Part shown: in pieces, positions 17,554-28,800 of the stretch
Position numbering within the stretch: the first letter of the stretch is position 1
Layout of the letters: each line of letters starts with the position of its first letter
Assembly (NCBI RefSeq): GCF_017876515.1
Contig: NZ_JAGIOC010000001.1
Location: forward strand, 558,001-622,000
Reading direction: 5' to 3'
Source: Brachybacterium fresconis
GTDB lineage: Bacteria > Actinomycetota > Actinomycetes > Actinomycetales > Dermabacteraceae
DNA length: 64,000 nucleotides
Position numbers and translations under genes: made by a program
The notes under the pieces: model-generated
Seen by the model: only the letters and a program-made list of their open reading frames with translations
Told to the model about the DNA's origin: nothing
Databases searched by the model: none

Positions 17554-18272
17554 CTCAGCGAGCGCACGGAGCGCTCGAGGTGCCAGGTCACGGTATCGGC
17601 GATGAGGCGGCCCGCCTCCTGCATGATGGTCTCGTCGGCATCGACCACATTGTCCCAGTCCCCGGCGAGCAGGAAGATCATGTGCTCGATCGTCCCCTGG
17701 CGCACAGCGGTCGCGCCGGGCCGTCGGCAGGAGGTGCACACCAGCCCGCCGGCGCGGATGTCCAGGGCGTGGTGCGGTCCGGGCGCGCCACAGGTGGCGC
17801 AGACCTGCAGTTCGGGTGCCCAGCCGGAGACGGCGAGGGTGCGCAGCAGGAAGGAGTCCAGCACCAGGGGTGGGGCGATGCGGCCCTCGGCCATGGCGCG
17901 CAGGGCGCCCACCAGCATGAGGAAACCGCGCTGGTTGGGGTCGACGACCTCGTCGGTGAGGCGGTCGGTGGTCTCGAGCATCGCGCTGGCGGCGGTGTAG
18001 CGGCCGTAGTCGGCGCAGATGCCGACGGCGAAGGCCTCGATGGCGACCACCTGGGTGACGGTGTGCAGGTTGCGGCCGGCATGGAGCTGGACGTCGACGA
18101 GGCTGAACGGTTCCAGGCGGGCGCCGTAGCGGCTGCCGGTGCGCCGGACGCCCTTGGCCACCGCGCGGACCTTGCCGTGGCGGCGGGTCAGCAGCGTGAT
18201 GATGCGGTCGGCCTCGCCCAGCGGGTGGGTGCGCAGGACGATCGCGTCGTCCCGGTAGAGCTTCTGCATCAT
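17538..18272 (-). CDS. recO: DNA repair protein RecO
   Basis: Recombination mediator of 244 residues that, with RecR, loads RecA on SSB-coated DNA. The N-terminal OB fold shows YRDDAIVLRTHPLGEADRII and GKVRAVAKGVRR. The C-terminal helical part has a zinc finger, CATCGAPGPHH followed by CTSCRRPG. The second of two adjacent ATGs (18269) has better spacing from GAGGGA and may be the true start. Upstream of uppS on the same strand. Confidence 0.93.
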   Translation of the reverse strand: MMQKLYRDDAIVLRTHPLGEADRIITLLTRRHGKVRAVAKGVRRTGSRYGARLEPFSLVDVQLHAGRNLHTVTQVVAIEAFAVGICADYGRYTAASAMLETTDRLTDEVVDPNQRGFLMLVGALRAMAEGRIAPPLVLDSFLLRTLAVSGWAPELQVCATCGAPGPHHALDIRAGGLVCTSCRRPGATAVRQGTIEHMIFLLAGDWDNVVDADETIMQEAGRLIADTVTWHLERSVRSLSYVER

Positions 18273-18537
18273 GGTCCCTCGAGCCTACGACCGCGCCCGC
18301 TCCCGCCGCCGGAGGTCGGGGCGGTGTCGGCCGCGAGGTCCCTCACGGCCACGAGGTGCGCGCGCCCCGACGGCGCCGGCCGGAGAGCCCGAGCGCCCGA
18401 GAGCCCCAAGACCCGTGCGCCGTCAGGAGCCGCCGCACCGAACGGTCGAGCCCGGGCGCGGCAGGGTCCGACCCGTGCATGATGGGGGTATCATCCGTCG
18501 GCTGCGGCCGACGGCCACCGATCCGGAGGGAGGCGCC

Positions 18538-19260
18538 ATGGGGATCCTCGGGATGCTGCGCCGCGACGACAGGACCACGGATACCGCCCGCGAGGCGCTG
18601 CAGGAGGCCCGGCGCACGAAGGGCTCCGACCCGTCCGACGGCGGCGCCCTGCAGCGCCTGGTCGAGACCTTCCGCGATCTGGGCCTCGACGGGAAGCTGG
18701 CATACTCCTCGGCCCAGGACGTCGCGCGGCGGGCTCAACGGGGACGGGCCCGCAAGCGACCCGAGAAGGCGATCCGTCGCCTGGTGCGCAAGCATCGTCG
18801 TGGTGTGACCGTGGCGGGTTTCCTCACCGGTCTCGGCGGCATCTTCACGCTGCCGATCCTGCTGCCCACGAACGTCGTCGAGTTCTACGTGCAGTCCACC
18901 CGGATGGTCGGCGCGATCGCCGTGGTGCGGGGCTACGACCTGGACGACGAGGAGATCCGCGTGCGGGTGCTGGCCGCCCTGCTCGGGGAGGAGTCCGGGG
19001 ACGTGCTGAAGAACATCGGTCTCGGACCGGTGGCGGGCGCCGCGACGCGCACCGTGGCCCGGCGCCTGCCCACGAGCACCGAATCGGCGGTGGCCAGTGC
19101 GATCGGGGGCCGGATGCTGCGGAAGTTCGGCCTGCGCTCGGTGCGTCTGTTCGGCAAGGCGATCCCGGGTCTGGGCGGTGTGCTCGGGGCGATCTCGGAC
19201 CGCCGCCAGCTGGCGAAGATCGCGAAGGCGGCGAAGGCTGGGTTCCCGGCGGTGCGCTGA
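18538..19260 (+). CDS. EcsC-like protein
   Basis: Protein of 240 residues with no catalytic motif I can name. After a charged N-terminal third (about residues 1-75, rich in Arg/Lys) comes a hydrophobic TVAGFLTGLGGIFTLPILLP. Then come VEFYVQSTRMVGAIAVVRGYD and a Gly-rich second half (GRMLRKFGLRSVRLFGKAIP, GLGGVLGAISDRRQL). This order resembles EcsC-domain proteins, whose biochemical role is unclear. The ATG at 18538 follows a strong GGAGGGAGG. The 265-bp region before it contains TATCAT at about 18489-18494 as a possible -10 element. Confidence 0.6.
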   Translation: MGILGMLRRDDRTTDTAREALQEARRTKGSDPSDGGALQRLVETFRDLGLDGKLAYSSAQDVARRAQRGRARKRPEKAIRRLVRKHRRGVTVAGFLTGLGGIFTLPILLPTNVVEFYVQSTRMVGAIAVVRGYDLDDEEIRVRVLAALLGEESGDVLKNIGLGPVAGAATRTVARRLPTSTESAVASAIGGRMLRKFGLRSVRLFGKAIPGLGGVLGAISDRRQLAKIAKAAKAGFPAVR

Positions 19261-19552
19261 CACGCCGCTGACCCGCCGCGCTGATTCAGCGTTCGGCGGC
19301 GCCTGATCGGCCTCTGCCCGGCCGCCGTGCCACGGCGCACCGGCCGCGGAACGGCGGCACCGCCCCGTGGTCGGGGTGGGCTGCGGGCGATAGGTCCCGG
19401 AAATCGGCCGTGCAGCCGCGCGCGCCCAGAGCACGTACGACGTCATCCCGGCGACCAATCCGATTCCGCTTTCGCTGCGAACCACTCCGTCGCCGCGGGA
19501 AAGACCTCGCGGTGTCAGACACCGTCTCGCACCATCCCAGGAGTCACCGATC
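19261..19552 (+). other. Intergenic region upstream of the NRPS operon
   Basis: A non-coding stretch of about 290 bp separates the EcsC-like gene from the secreted peptide. It should hold the operon promoter, but no convincing -35/-10 pair stands out. No iron box of the DmdR/IdeR type (TTAGGTTAGGC and its complement) was seen. The one clear element is the 15-bp palindrome at 19510-19524. Confidence 0.5.
19510..19524 (+). promoter_or_regulatory. 15-bp palindrome before the NRPS operon (candidate operator)
   Basis: CGGTGTCAGACACCG is a perfect 7-1-7 inverted repeat ending 28 bp before the ATG of the secreted-peptide gene. It is a plausible site for a dimeric repressor, or it could form a small hairpin in the mRNA leader. 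No regulator gene lies in the cluster, so the binding protein is unknown. Confidence 0.45.
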
Positions 19553-19765
19553 ATGACCCAGCGCACCCGACGCCTCGCCGTCACCACCGCCGCCCTCTCC
19601 CTCGCGGGGATCACTCTGGCCGCCCCGGTGGCGGGCGCCGCCGAGACCCCCTCCGCCACGAGCAGTTCCGGATCCTCGCTGGTCCAGGGCCCTGTCATCG
19701 ACGGGCCGCTCGTGAGCATCGACGGGCTGGTGGAGACCCTGCAGCTGGGCCAGTTCCAGCAGTAG
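19553..19765 (+). CDS. Small secreted peptide upstream of the NRPS
   Basis: Unrecognised 70-residue protein. It has a Sec signal peptide: Arg-rich start MTQRTRRL, a hydrophobic core ending in ALSLAGITLAAPV, and a likely cleavage site AGA/AET after residue 29. The mature part (about 41 residues) has a Ser/Thr-rich stretch and then VQGPVIDGPLVSIDGLVETL, with the repeated short motif V/S-I-D-G. It has no Cys or Lys. AGGAG nine bases upstream of the ATG supports expression. The gene ends 55 bp before the NRPS start on the same strand with no terminator seen, so co-transcription is likely. A role in the NRPS pathway is inference only. Confidence 0.7.
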   Translation: MTQRTRRLAVTTAALSLAGITLAAPVAGAAETPSATSSSGSSLVQGPVIDGPLVSIDGLVETLQLGQFQQ

Positions 19766-19820
19766 CTCCCCGGCGCGCCGCCAGCCCACCCGTCGCCGTC
19801 CAGCGAAGGAGATCCCCTCC

Positions 19821-22800
19821 GTGACAAGGCGCACGTCCCCGGACGCATCCACGGTCACCGACCGCATCCCGCTCACCGCCGCCCAGCGCGGCATCTGGTA
19901 CGCCCAGCACCTGGACCCCGACAACCCGACCTTCCAGATCGGTCAGTACCTCGACCTGAGCGGAAGTATCGACCCCGCCCTGCTCCGTATCGCAGTGACC
20001 AAGATGGTCGCCGACATCGATGCGCTCAGCCTGCGCATCCACGAGGACGCCGATGGTCCCTGCGGACAGATCCGCCGTCCGCAGCCCACGGCGGATCTGC
20101 TGCGGGTTCGGGACCTGCGGGACCTGGATGAGGACCGCGCCGAACAGGACGCCCTGGCCGCCATGGACCGGGAGATGTCCACCCCGCGGGCGCTGGACGG
20201 CGAGGACCTCTTCGGGGCGACGCTCTTTGTGGTCTCCGAGGACCGAGCCCTCTTCTTCCTGCGCGTCCACCACATCCTGCTCGACGGGTACTCCGCAGTC
20301 ATCGCCCTGCGCTATGTGGCCGAGACCTACTCCCGGATGGCCCGGCTCCTCCCGCGCACCCGGCTGCCGCGTCCTCTCGCCGCCGGACTCGCCCACGTCC
20401 TGGCCGCCGTGCCCTCGCCGCTGCCCACGCTCGGCGCTCTGCTGAGCGATCTCGAGGACTACGAGAACTCCGAGCAGCATGGCGCCGATGCCTCCTACTG
20501 GACGCAGGCCCTCGCCGAGGCGGAGCCTCCCGAAGGACTCGAGGGGCGGTCCCAGGGCATCGCGGCGACCGTCGTCCGTGTCGGTCTCCCCATCGGGCCC
20601 GAGCGGGCCGAGCGCCTCGCCGCCCTCGAGAGCACCCTGCCCAAGACCGTCATCGCGGCGATCGCCGTCTACCTGGCACGATTGACGGGGACCGAGGACG
20701 TGCCCATCGGTCTCCCGGTCACCGCTCGTCGGGGACAGGTCGCGAAGACGACGCCGTCCATGCTCTCGAGCGTTCTCCCGCTGCGCGTGCCGGTACGCCT
20801 GTCCGACACGCTCGCCGACGTCGTCACCAGTTCCGGTGACGCCGTCCGCGCCGCTGTCGGCCATCAGCGCTTCCGGCTCGAGCAGATCGACGCCGCCCCC
20901 ACGCACCCCGGGCCGTCGGTCAATCTGCTGCCGGTCATCGACGATCTCCGCCTCGGCACCGTTCGTGGGACCGTGCACATCCTGTCGACCGGCCCCGTTC
21001 GCGATCTCTCGATCGTCCTCAGCGACCTGCGCAGCGGTGCCGCCGACCCCGTGCTGCGGCTCGAGGGCGACGCCTCGCTGCACACCACGGAGACCCTGCA
21101 CGACCACGGCACGCGTCTGCTCCGCCTGCTGGACGCGATGCTCGAGGCTCCGCAGGACACGTCCGCCCTCCTCGCCCCGCTGACGGGGGACGAGGAGCGG
21201 GAGGCGCTGCTCGCCCTGGGACACGGCGCCCGGGACCCCGCTCCGGCGGGCACCATCCTCGAGGCCGCCGCCGAGACCGTGCACCGTCGAGGCACGGACC
21301 GGGCGGTGGTGGCCGACGACGGTCACCGCAGCTTCGCCGACCTCGAGGCCGAGTCGACCCGCCTGGCCCACTACCTCATCCGGGAGGGCGTCGAGCCCGG
21401 TGACCGGGTGGCGGTCCGCGTCGGTCGCACGGTGCGCCTGCCCGAGATCGTCCTGGGGATCCTGCAGGCAGGAGCCGCCTACGTGCCCTTGGACCCCGCC
21501 TACCCGGTCGGCCGCGTCACGCACATGCTGGAGGACGCCGCCCCCGCCGCGCTGCTGACCACCGTGGACCAGCAGGCGCAGGACCGCGAGGACGGAGCAG
21601 CGTGGACCCTGCCCATCCTGCTGGTCGACTCCGAGACGGCGTCGTGGCGCCGCGCCTCCGCCTCGGCCACGCACCTGCCCCCGGTCGGACCCGAGGACCT
21701 CGCCTACGTGATCTTCACCTCCGGCAGCACCGGTCGACCCAAAGGCGTCGCCGTCGAGCATCGGTCCCTGCGTGTTCTCCTGGAGCAGCACCGCCGGACG
21801 ATCCATGATCCCGCCACCGCTCGACTGGGCCGACCGCTGCGCGCAGCCCACACCGCGGGCCTCTCGTTCGACGCCTCGTGGGATCCCCTGCTGTGGCTGG
21901 TCTCCGGCCACGAGCTGCACGTCATCGACGACGAGGTGCGCCGCGACCCCGAACGGCTCGCCGCGCATCTCGCCGATCAGCACATCGACGCCGTCGAGAC
22001 CACCCCCTCCTTCGCCGAGGCCCTGCTCGCGGCCGGAATGCTGGAGCGTGGCCACCACCCGACGGAGATCGCACTCGGCGGGGAGGCCGTGGGAGATGCC
22101 CTCTGGAACACCCTCGCCGCCCGGGAGGATGTCCATGCGGTGAACCTCTACGGCCCCACCGAGTCGACGGTGGACAGTCTGGTCGCCCCCATCCAGGAGG
22201 GCAGGCGGCCCCACCTCGGGCAGTCCGTGGACGGCAGCCGTCACTATGTCCTCGACGCCGGACTCTCACCGGTGCCCGACCGTGGGATCGGCGAGCTCTA
22301 TCTCGCCGGCCACGGCGTCGCACGCGGGTACATCGGCCGCCCGGGACTGAACGCCCAGCGCTTCGTCGCGGACCCCTTCGCGGCCGACGGCTCGCGCATG
22401 TACCGCACGGGTGACCGCGTCCGCCGCCGCGCCGACGGGACCCTGCGGTTTCTCGGACGTCAGGACGATCAGGTCAAGATCCGCGGCTATCGCGTCGAGA
22501 TCGAGGAGGTCGAGACGGCGATGCGCCGCCATCCCGGCATCACCTCCGCCGCCGCGATCGTCCGGGGCGAAGGCGCGACGGCCCGTCTGATCGGCTACGT
22601 CGCCGCGGCCTCCGGGCATTCGGACGCCGAGCTCGCCGCCGAGGTCCGTGACGGGCTGCGCGATCAGCTCCCGGAATACATGGTGCCGTCTGCGGTGCTC
22701 GCCCTCGAGCGGCTTCCGGTGACCGCGAACGGCAAGCTCGATCGGGCGGCGCTGCCCGATCCGGGCACCGCGGGCGTTCGCGGCACCAGAGCGCCCCGCA

Positions 22801-25800
22801 CCGCGACGGAGCGCGCCGTGGCCGCGGCGTTCTCCGCGGTGCTCGAGCAGGAGGGCATCGGAGCAGAGGACGACTTCTTCGCGGTGGGCGGCCACTCGCT
22901 GCTGGCCACCCGCCTCGCGGCGCGCTTGACGGACGACCTCGATCGCACCGTCTCCGTGCGGGACGTCTTCGAGCATCCCACCGTCGCGGCCCTCGCCCGC
23001 GTCCTGAACGGCTCCCCCGGCGGCCGAGCGATGACGCGGCCCGAACGCGGGGAGCGCCCCGACCCCGTCCCCGCCTCGCTGAACCAGCGTCGCCTGTGGT
23101 TCCTGAACCGCCTCGAGCCCGATTCCGCGGCCTACGCGGTCCCGGTCGTCCTGGAGCTCGAGGGCGAGCTCGACACGGCCGCCCTGCGCGGCGCGCTCGA
23201 GGACGTCCTGGCCCGCCACGAGCCGCTGCGCACCGTGCTGCCCGCGGTGGACGGCGAACCCGTCCAGCGCATCCTTCCCGCCGACGGGATCGCGTCCCCG
23301 CTCCTGGCCGTCGACGTCCCCGCCGACCGCCTCGACGCCGTCGTCGCCGCGGAGATCCACCGGCCGTTCGACATCACGCGGGAGATCCCGCTGCGCGCCG
23401 TGCTGCTGCGCACGACCCTCCAGCACGCGGTGCTCGTGATCACCATGCACCACATCGCCACCGACGGCTGGTCCCTGGCGCCGCTCGCCCGTGACCTCGG
23501 GGAGGCGTATACGGCCCGCACCGCCGGCCGTGACGCATTCCCCGAGCCGTTGGCCGTCGACTACGCGGACGCCGCGATGTGGCAGCGTGGCCGCCTGGGC
23601 TCCGCGGACGACCCGGACAGCGAGCTGTCGCGCCAGAGCGCCTTCTGGCGTCGCGCCCTCGCGGACGCACCGCCGGAGATCTCCCTGCCCCGCGATCGAG
23701 CCCGTGGGACCGCGGATCCCGAGAACGCCGACCAGCGCGGCGTCGGCGAGATCCGTCTCGACCTGGACCCGCAGCACCACGCCGCCCTGCGCTCCCTGGC
23801 CGCCGAGCACCGCACCAGCCTGTTCATCGTGCTGCACACGGCCCTCACCACCGCCCTGCATCAGCACGGCACGGGGGACGACGTGGTGATCGGCACCGCG
23901 GTGGCCGGGCGCGGCGATCCCCGGTTGGACGACATCGTGGGCTTCTTCGTGAACACCGTCGCCCTGCGCACCTCGCTTCATGGCGACCCGAGCCTCTCCG
24001 AGCTCATCGAGCGGGTACGGGTGGCGAACACCGAGGCCTACGCCCATCAGGAGCTGCCCTTCGACGTCGTCGTCGACTCCGTGCGGCCGCCCCGGGACCC
24101 GGACCGGCCCCCGGTCGTCCAGGTGCTGCTGACCCTGCAGAACGCGCCGTCGGCCCGACTCGAGCTCCCGGGCGTGCAGGTCCGGGTCCCCACCCCCACG
24201 ACCAGCGCCGGGGTGAAGGCGGACCTCATGATCGACGTCACCCCCGAGGGCGGCGACGGTCCGCTCTCCGTCGTCCTGGGGTACGACCGGGGCATCTTCG
24301 ACGGGTCCACGGTGGAGCGTCTGCGGGATTCCCTCGATCGCGTCCTCGCTCAGTTCGTCGCCGACCCCGAAGCACGCCTCGGCGACCTGCCCACCGTCGG
24401 ACCGGAGGCCCTGCGCCGATTCGCGGAGCGGGAGCAGGGGCCCGCGGCACCGGCCCCCACGACGGTGCTGGACCGGCTCGCCCGCACGGCCCAGGAGCAG
24501 CCCGACGCGCCCTCCCTCCGCGATTCCCGCGGCGAGCTCACCGCCGCCGAGCTCCTCGGCCGGGTCGAATCCTTCGCCGCCGGGCTCGCTGAGATCGGTG
24601 TGCGCCGCGGGGACCACGCGGTCATCGCCCTGCCCCGCACCGCCGATGCCGTCACCGTCCTTCTCGGTGCGCTGCGCGCCGGCGCCGTCGCGGTCCCCGT
24701 CGACTCCGCTCATCCCGACGCCCGGCTCACGCGGGTGCTCGCCGCGGCCGGGGCGCGCGTGATCGTCACCGCCGACCCCGCGCGCTTCGCCGCGCTGCTG
24801 ACCACCTCGGACGGCGCGCCGGCCGCACCGGTGCTGGCCGTGGAGGACCTCCCGACCGGTGGAGCCGTCCCGGCGCCGCCGGGGCCGGAGGACGCCGCAT
24901 ATCTCGTGCACACCTCGGGCACGACCGGTGCCCCCAAGGGGGTCCAGGTCTCCCACCGAGCCCTGGGCACCGTGCTGGTCCAACACGAGGAGACCCTCAT
25001 CGGCCCTCTGCGCGAGCGGCTGGGTCGGGCCCCGCGCATGCTCCACCTCTCCGGTCTCTCGTTCGACGCCGCTTGGGACCCGGTCCTGTGGCTCGTCGCC
25101 GGCAGCGCCCTGCTCATCGCCGACGACACCGTGCACGCCGATGCCGAGTCCGTCGTGCGCCTGGTGCAGGAGGAGCGCATCGACGTCGTCGAGACGACCC
25201 CGTCCTACGCCGCGCAGCTGGTGGCCGTCGGGCTCGAGGACGCGGTCGCCGACGGGTCCGGGCGGCTGCTGCTGGCACTCGGGGGCGAGGCCGTGCCGCC
25301 GTCGCTGTGGGATCTGACGGCACGCTCCGAGGCCCTGGACGGGTGGAACCTGTACGGCCCCAGCGAGTCCACGATCGACGCCCTGGTCGCCCCGATCGTG
25401 CCCGGCCCCGTGGTGATCGGAGACCCCGTGGCCGGTGTGCGGGCGCGGGTGCTGGATCGTCTCCTGCGCCCGGTCCCGCCCGGCGTCGAGGGTGAGCTGT
25501 ACCTCTCCGGGGCGACCCTCGCCGACGGGTACCGGAGCCGCGCGGCCGAGACCGCGACGCGCTTCGTGGCCGATCCCACCGCCGACGGCGAGCGGATGTA
25601 CCGCACCGGCGACATCGTGCGCCGTTCGCCGGAGGGCGCCCTGCGCTTCCTGCGCCGCGCCGATGATCAGGTCAAGCTGCGCGGCTACCGCATCGAGACC
25701 GGCGACATCGAGAGCGCGCTGGAGCGATCACCGGGGGCCCGCGCCGCCGTCGCCCTGGTCACGGCGCCCGGAGGACCGGGCACCGAGCGCATCGCGGCCT

Positions 25801-28800
25801 GGGTGGCCGGGGTCCTCGAGGTGGATTCGGTGCGGGAGACGGCGCGCCGAGAGCTGCCGGCCTATATGGTCCCCACCACGATCTCCGTCCTCGGCCAGCT
25901 CCCTCTGACCTCGAACGGCAAGGTCGATACGGCCGCGCTGCCCGAGCCGCAGCGCGAGCCGTCGTCCGAGCGTGCCCCCCGCGAGGAGGCCGAGAAGCGG
26001 ATGTGCCGTCTCCTCGCCGAAGTGCTCTCGATCTCCTCCGCGGGCCCCGAGGAGGATTTCTTCGCCCTCGGCGGCCACTCCCTGCTCGCCGTCGAGCTGG
26101 TCGGCCGCATCCGCGACGAGTTCGGAGTCGGCCTGCCGGTGCGCACAGTCTTCGACTCCCCCACCCCGGCGCAGCTGCTCGCCGCGGTGCGCGGGGGCGA
26201 TCACGCACGCGGCCGCGCCGTGGTGGAGGCCGACCCGCCCGTTCCTTCCGCCCCGGTGCGCCTGCGCGAGTGGGCCCGGGAGAATCCGCGCCCTCCCCAC
26301 GAGGAGCTCCCCCTCTCCCCCGACCAGGCGCGACTGTGGTTCCTCCACCAGCTGGAGCCGGACTCCGCCGAATACACGGTGGTCCTCGAGGCCGACCTCG
26401 AGGGCGACCTCGACGTCGATGCCCTCGGGAGCGCGGTCGACGACCTCGTGGCCCGTCACGAGATCCTGCGCACCAGCTTTCCCGAGATCGGCGGGCGCCC
26501 CGTCCAGCGGATCCAGGATCCGCCGTCGGGCATCCTGCGCCCGGGCCCCGTCGACGTCACCGCCGGATTCCCGCTCGCCACCGGGATCCCCCTGCGCGCC
26601 GGGCTGACGGAGACCGGCGCGCACCGCTGGCGTCTCACGCTCGCCGTGCACCACATCGCCACGGACGGCGCCTCGCTCGCCCCGCTGGTGCGCGATCTCG
26701 CCACGGCGTACGGAGCCCGCACCGCGGGGATGCGCTCCGCGCGGCGCCCGCTCGACGTGCAGTTCGCCGATCATGCTCGCCACCAGCAGGCCCTGCACGG
26801 TGAGCGGCGCGATCACGACCGGCATCTCGAGGCCTGGACCGAGCGCCTGCGGGATGCGCCCCAGGAACTGGACCTTCCCGCCGACGGGCGGCGTCCCGAG
26901 GCCACCACGCGCCACGCACGCACGCTGCGCTTCTCGCTCCCGGAAGCGGTCACACGTCCTCTTCTCGCCACCGGTGCGGCGCGCGGCGCCAGCGGCTTCC
27001 ACACCTGGTTCGCCGCTCTCGCGGGCTATCTGCAGCGCATCGGCGCGGGGGACGACCTCGTCATCGGCACCCCCTCCGCAGGCCGTTCCGATCCCGATCT
27101 CACCGACCTCATCGGCTTCTTCGTCACCACGCTGCCGATCCGGACGCACGTCGACGGTGAGCAGCCGTTCCACCACGCCGTCGGGCGGGCGCGCGAGGCC
27201 GTCCTGCACGCCATGGAGCACGACGGCGTGCCCTTCGAGCGCATCGTCGAGGCGGTGGCCCCCGCACGGCAGCTGGGCCGCCACCCGCTGTTCCAGACCA
27301 TGCTCTCCGTGGAGGAGGCGAGCGGCTCGGCCCTCGAGCTGCCGGGAGTGGCCGTCACCCGCGTGGAGCCCGACTCGACCGGGGCGGCCAAGGTGGACCT
27401 CTCCATCACCCTCCGCCCCCGCGACCAGGACGGGGTGGACGGCGTGCTCGAGTACGACGCGAATCTGTTCAGCGAGGACGCGGCGCGCGGCTTCGTCGAC
27501 CGCTGGGTCGGCTTCCTCGAAGGCATCGCCACGGATCCCGGCCGCAGCCTGCAGGAGATCCCTGCCGGTCCGCCGTCGACGCCCGTGGAGCCGTGGCAGG
27601 CCACCATCGCCCCTCAGAGCGTGCTCGAGGCGCTGTCCGCCTCCGCCGCGGACCGGCCCCGGTCCACCGTGCTCGTCGGGGATGAAGGCACCCTCACCGC
27701 GGGGGAGCTCGCCGCGCAGGTCGATGTCATGGCGGGCGGGCTGCGGGCAGCGGGCGCCCTCGCCGGTGACCGCATCGCACTGGCCGTGCGCCGCGGCACC
27801 GAGTCCGTCGCCGGCATGCTGGCCATCTGGCGGGCCGGGGCGGTCGCCGTCCCCGTGGACATCACCCTGCCCGGTCCGCGGATCGCGGCCATGCTGCGCA
27901 CCGCCTGCCCCTCGTGGGTGCTGCGCACCGGAGATGCCGCCGAAGAGGGGGCGGCGCGAGCCGCCCGGGAGGCCGGGATCCCTGCCGATCGCATCCTGCG
28001 GTGCGCGGAGCTGCCCGCAGGGACGGCACCCGTCGACCTGCCGACGGGCTCCGAGGCGGCGTACCTCATCTTCACCTCGGGCACCACCGGGATGCCGAAG
28101 GGCGTCCAGGTCCCCCACCGGGCGCTGACCCAGCTCCTCATGAGCCACCGCTCGACCCTGCTCCCCGCCCCCGATCGGCGCCGGCTGCGCCTCGCCCACA
28201 CCACGGGGGTCGGCTTCGACGCCTCTCTGGATCCGGTGCTGTGGGCGGCGGCGGGCCACGAGGTGCACGTCATCGGCGACGACGTGCGCCGGGATCCCGA
28301 GGCCCTGGTATCCGCCCTCGCGAGACACCGCATCGATGCCTGGGAGACCACACCTGGCTACGTCGACGCCCTGCGCGGGCAGACCGCGCTCGCCGATCTC
28401 CTCGACGCCCGGGCCCCCGAGGACCCCTTCGTCCTCCTGCTCGGCGGCGAACCCGTTCAGCCGGCCCTGTGGTCCTGGGTGCACCAGCGCCGGGCCGTCC
28501 AGGGATGGAACCTCTACGGCCCCACCGAAGCAGGGGTGGACACCCTGGTCGCGGCGATCGACGAGAACCCCTCCCCCGTCCTCGGGGCACCGACCTGCGG
28601 CACGGTCGCCCGTGTCCTCGATGCTCACCTGCGTCCGGTTCCCGTGGGCAGCGTCGGAGAGCTCTGGCTCGCCGGAGACCAGCTCGCCGACGGCTATCTC
28701 GGTGCCGCGCCCGCTACCGCCGAGCGCTTCGTCGCCGACCCGTTCGCGCTCGACGGATCGCGCATGTACCGCACCGGCGACCTCGTCGCCGTGCGCGACG

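Noticed and set aside
19261-19552. Search for an IdeR/DmdR iron box before the NRPS operon
   Set aside because: No sequence close to the 19-bp consensus was seen, so siderophore control by iron is not supported from the sequence.
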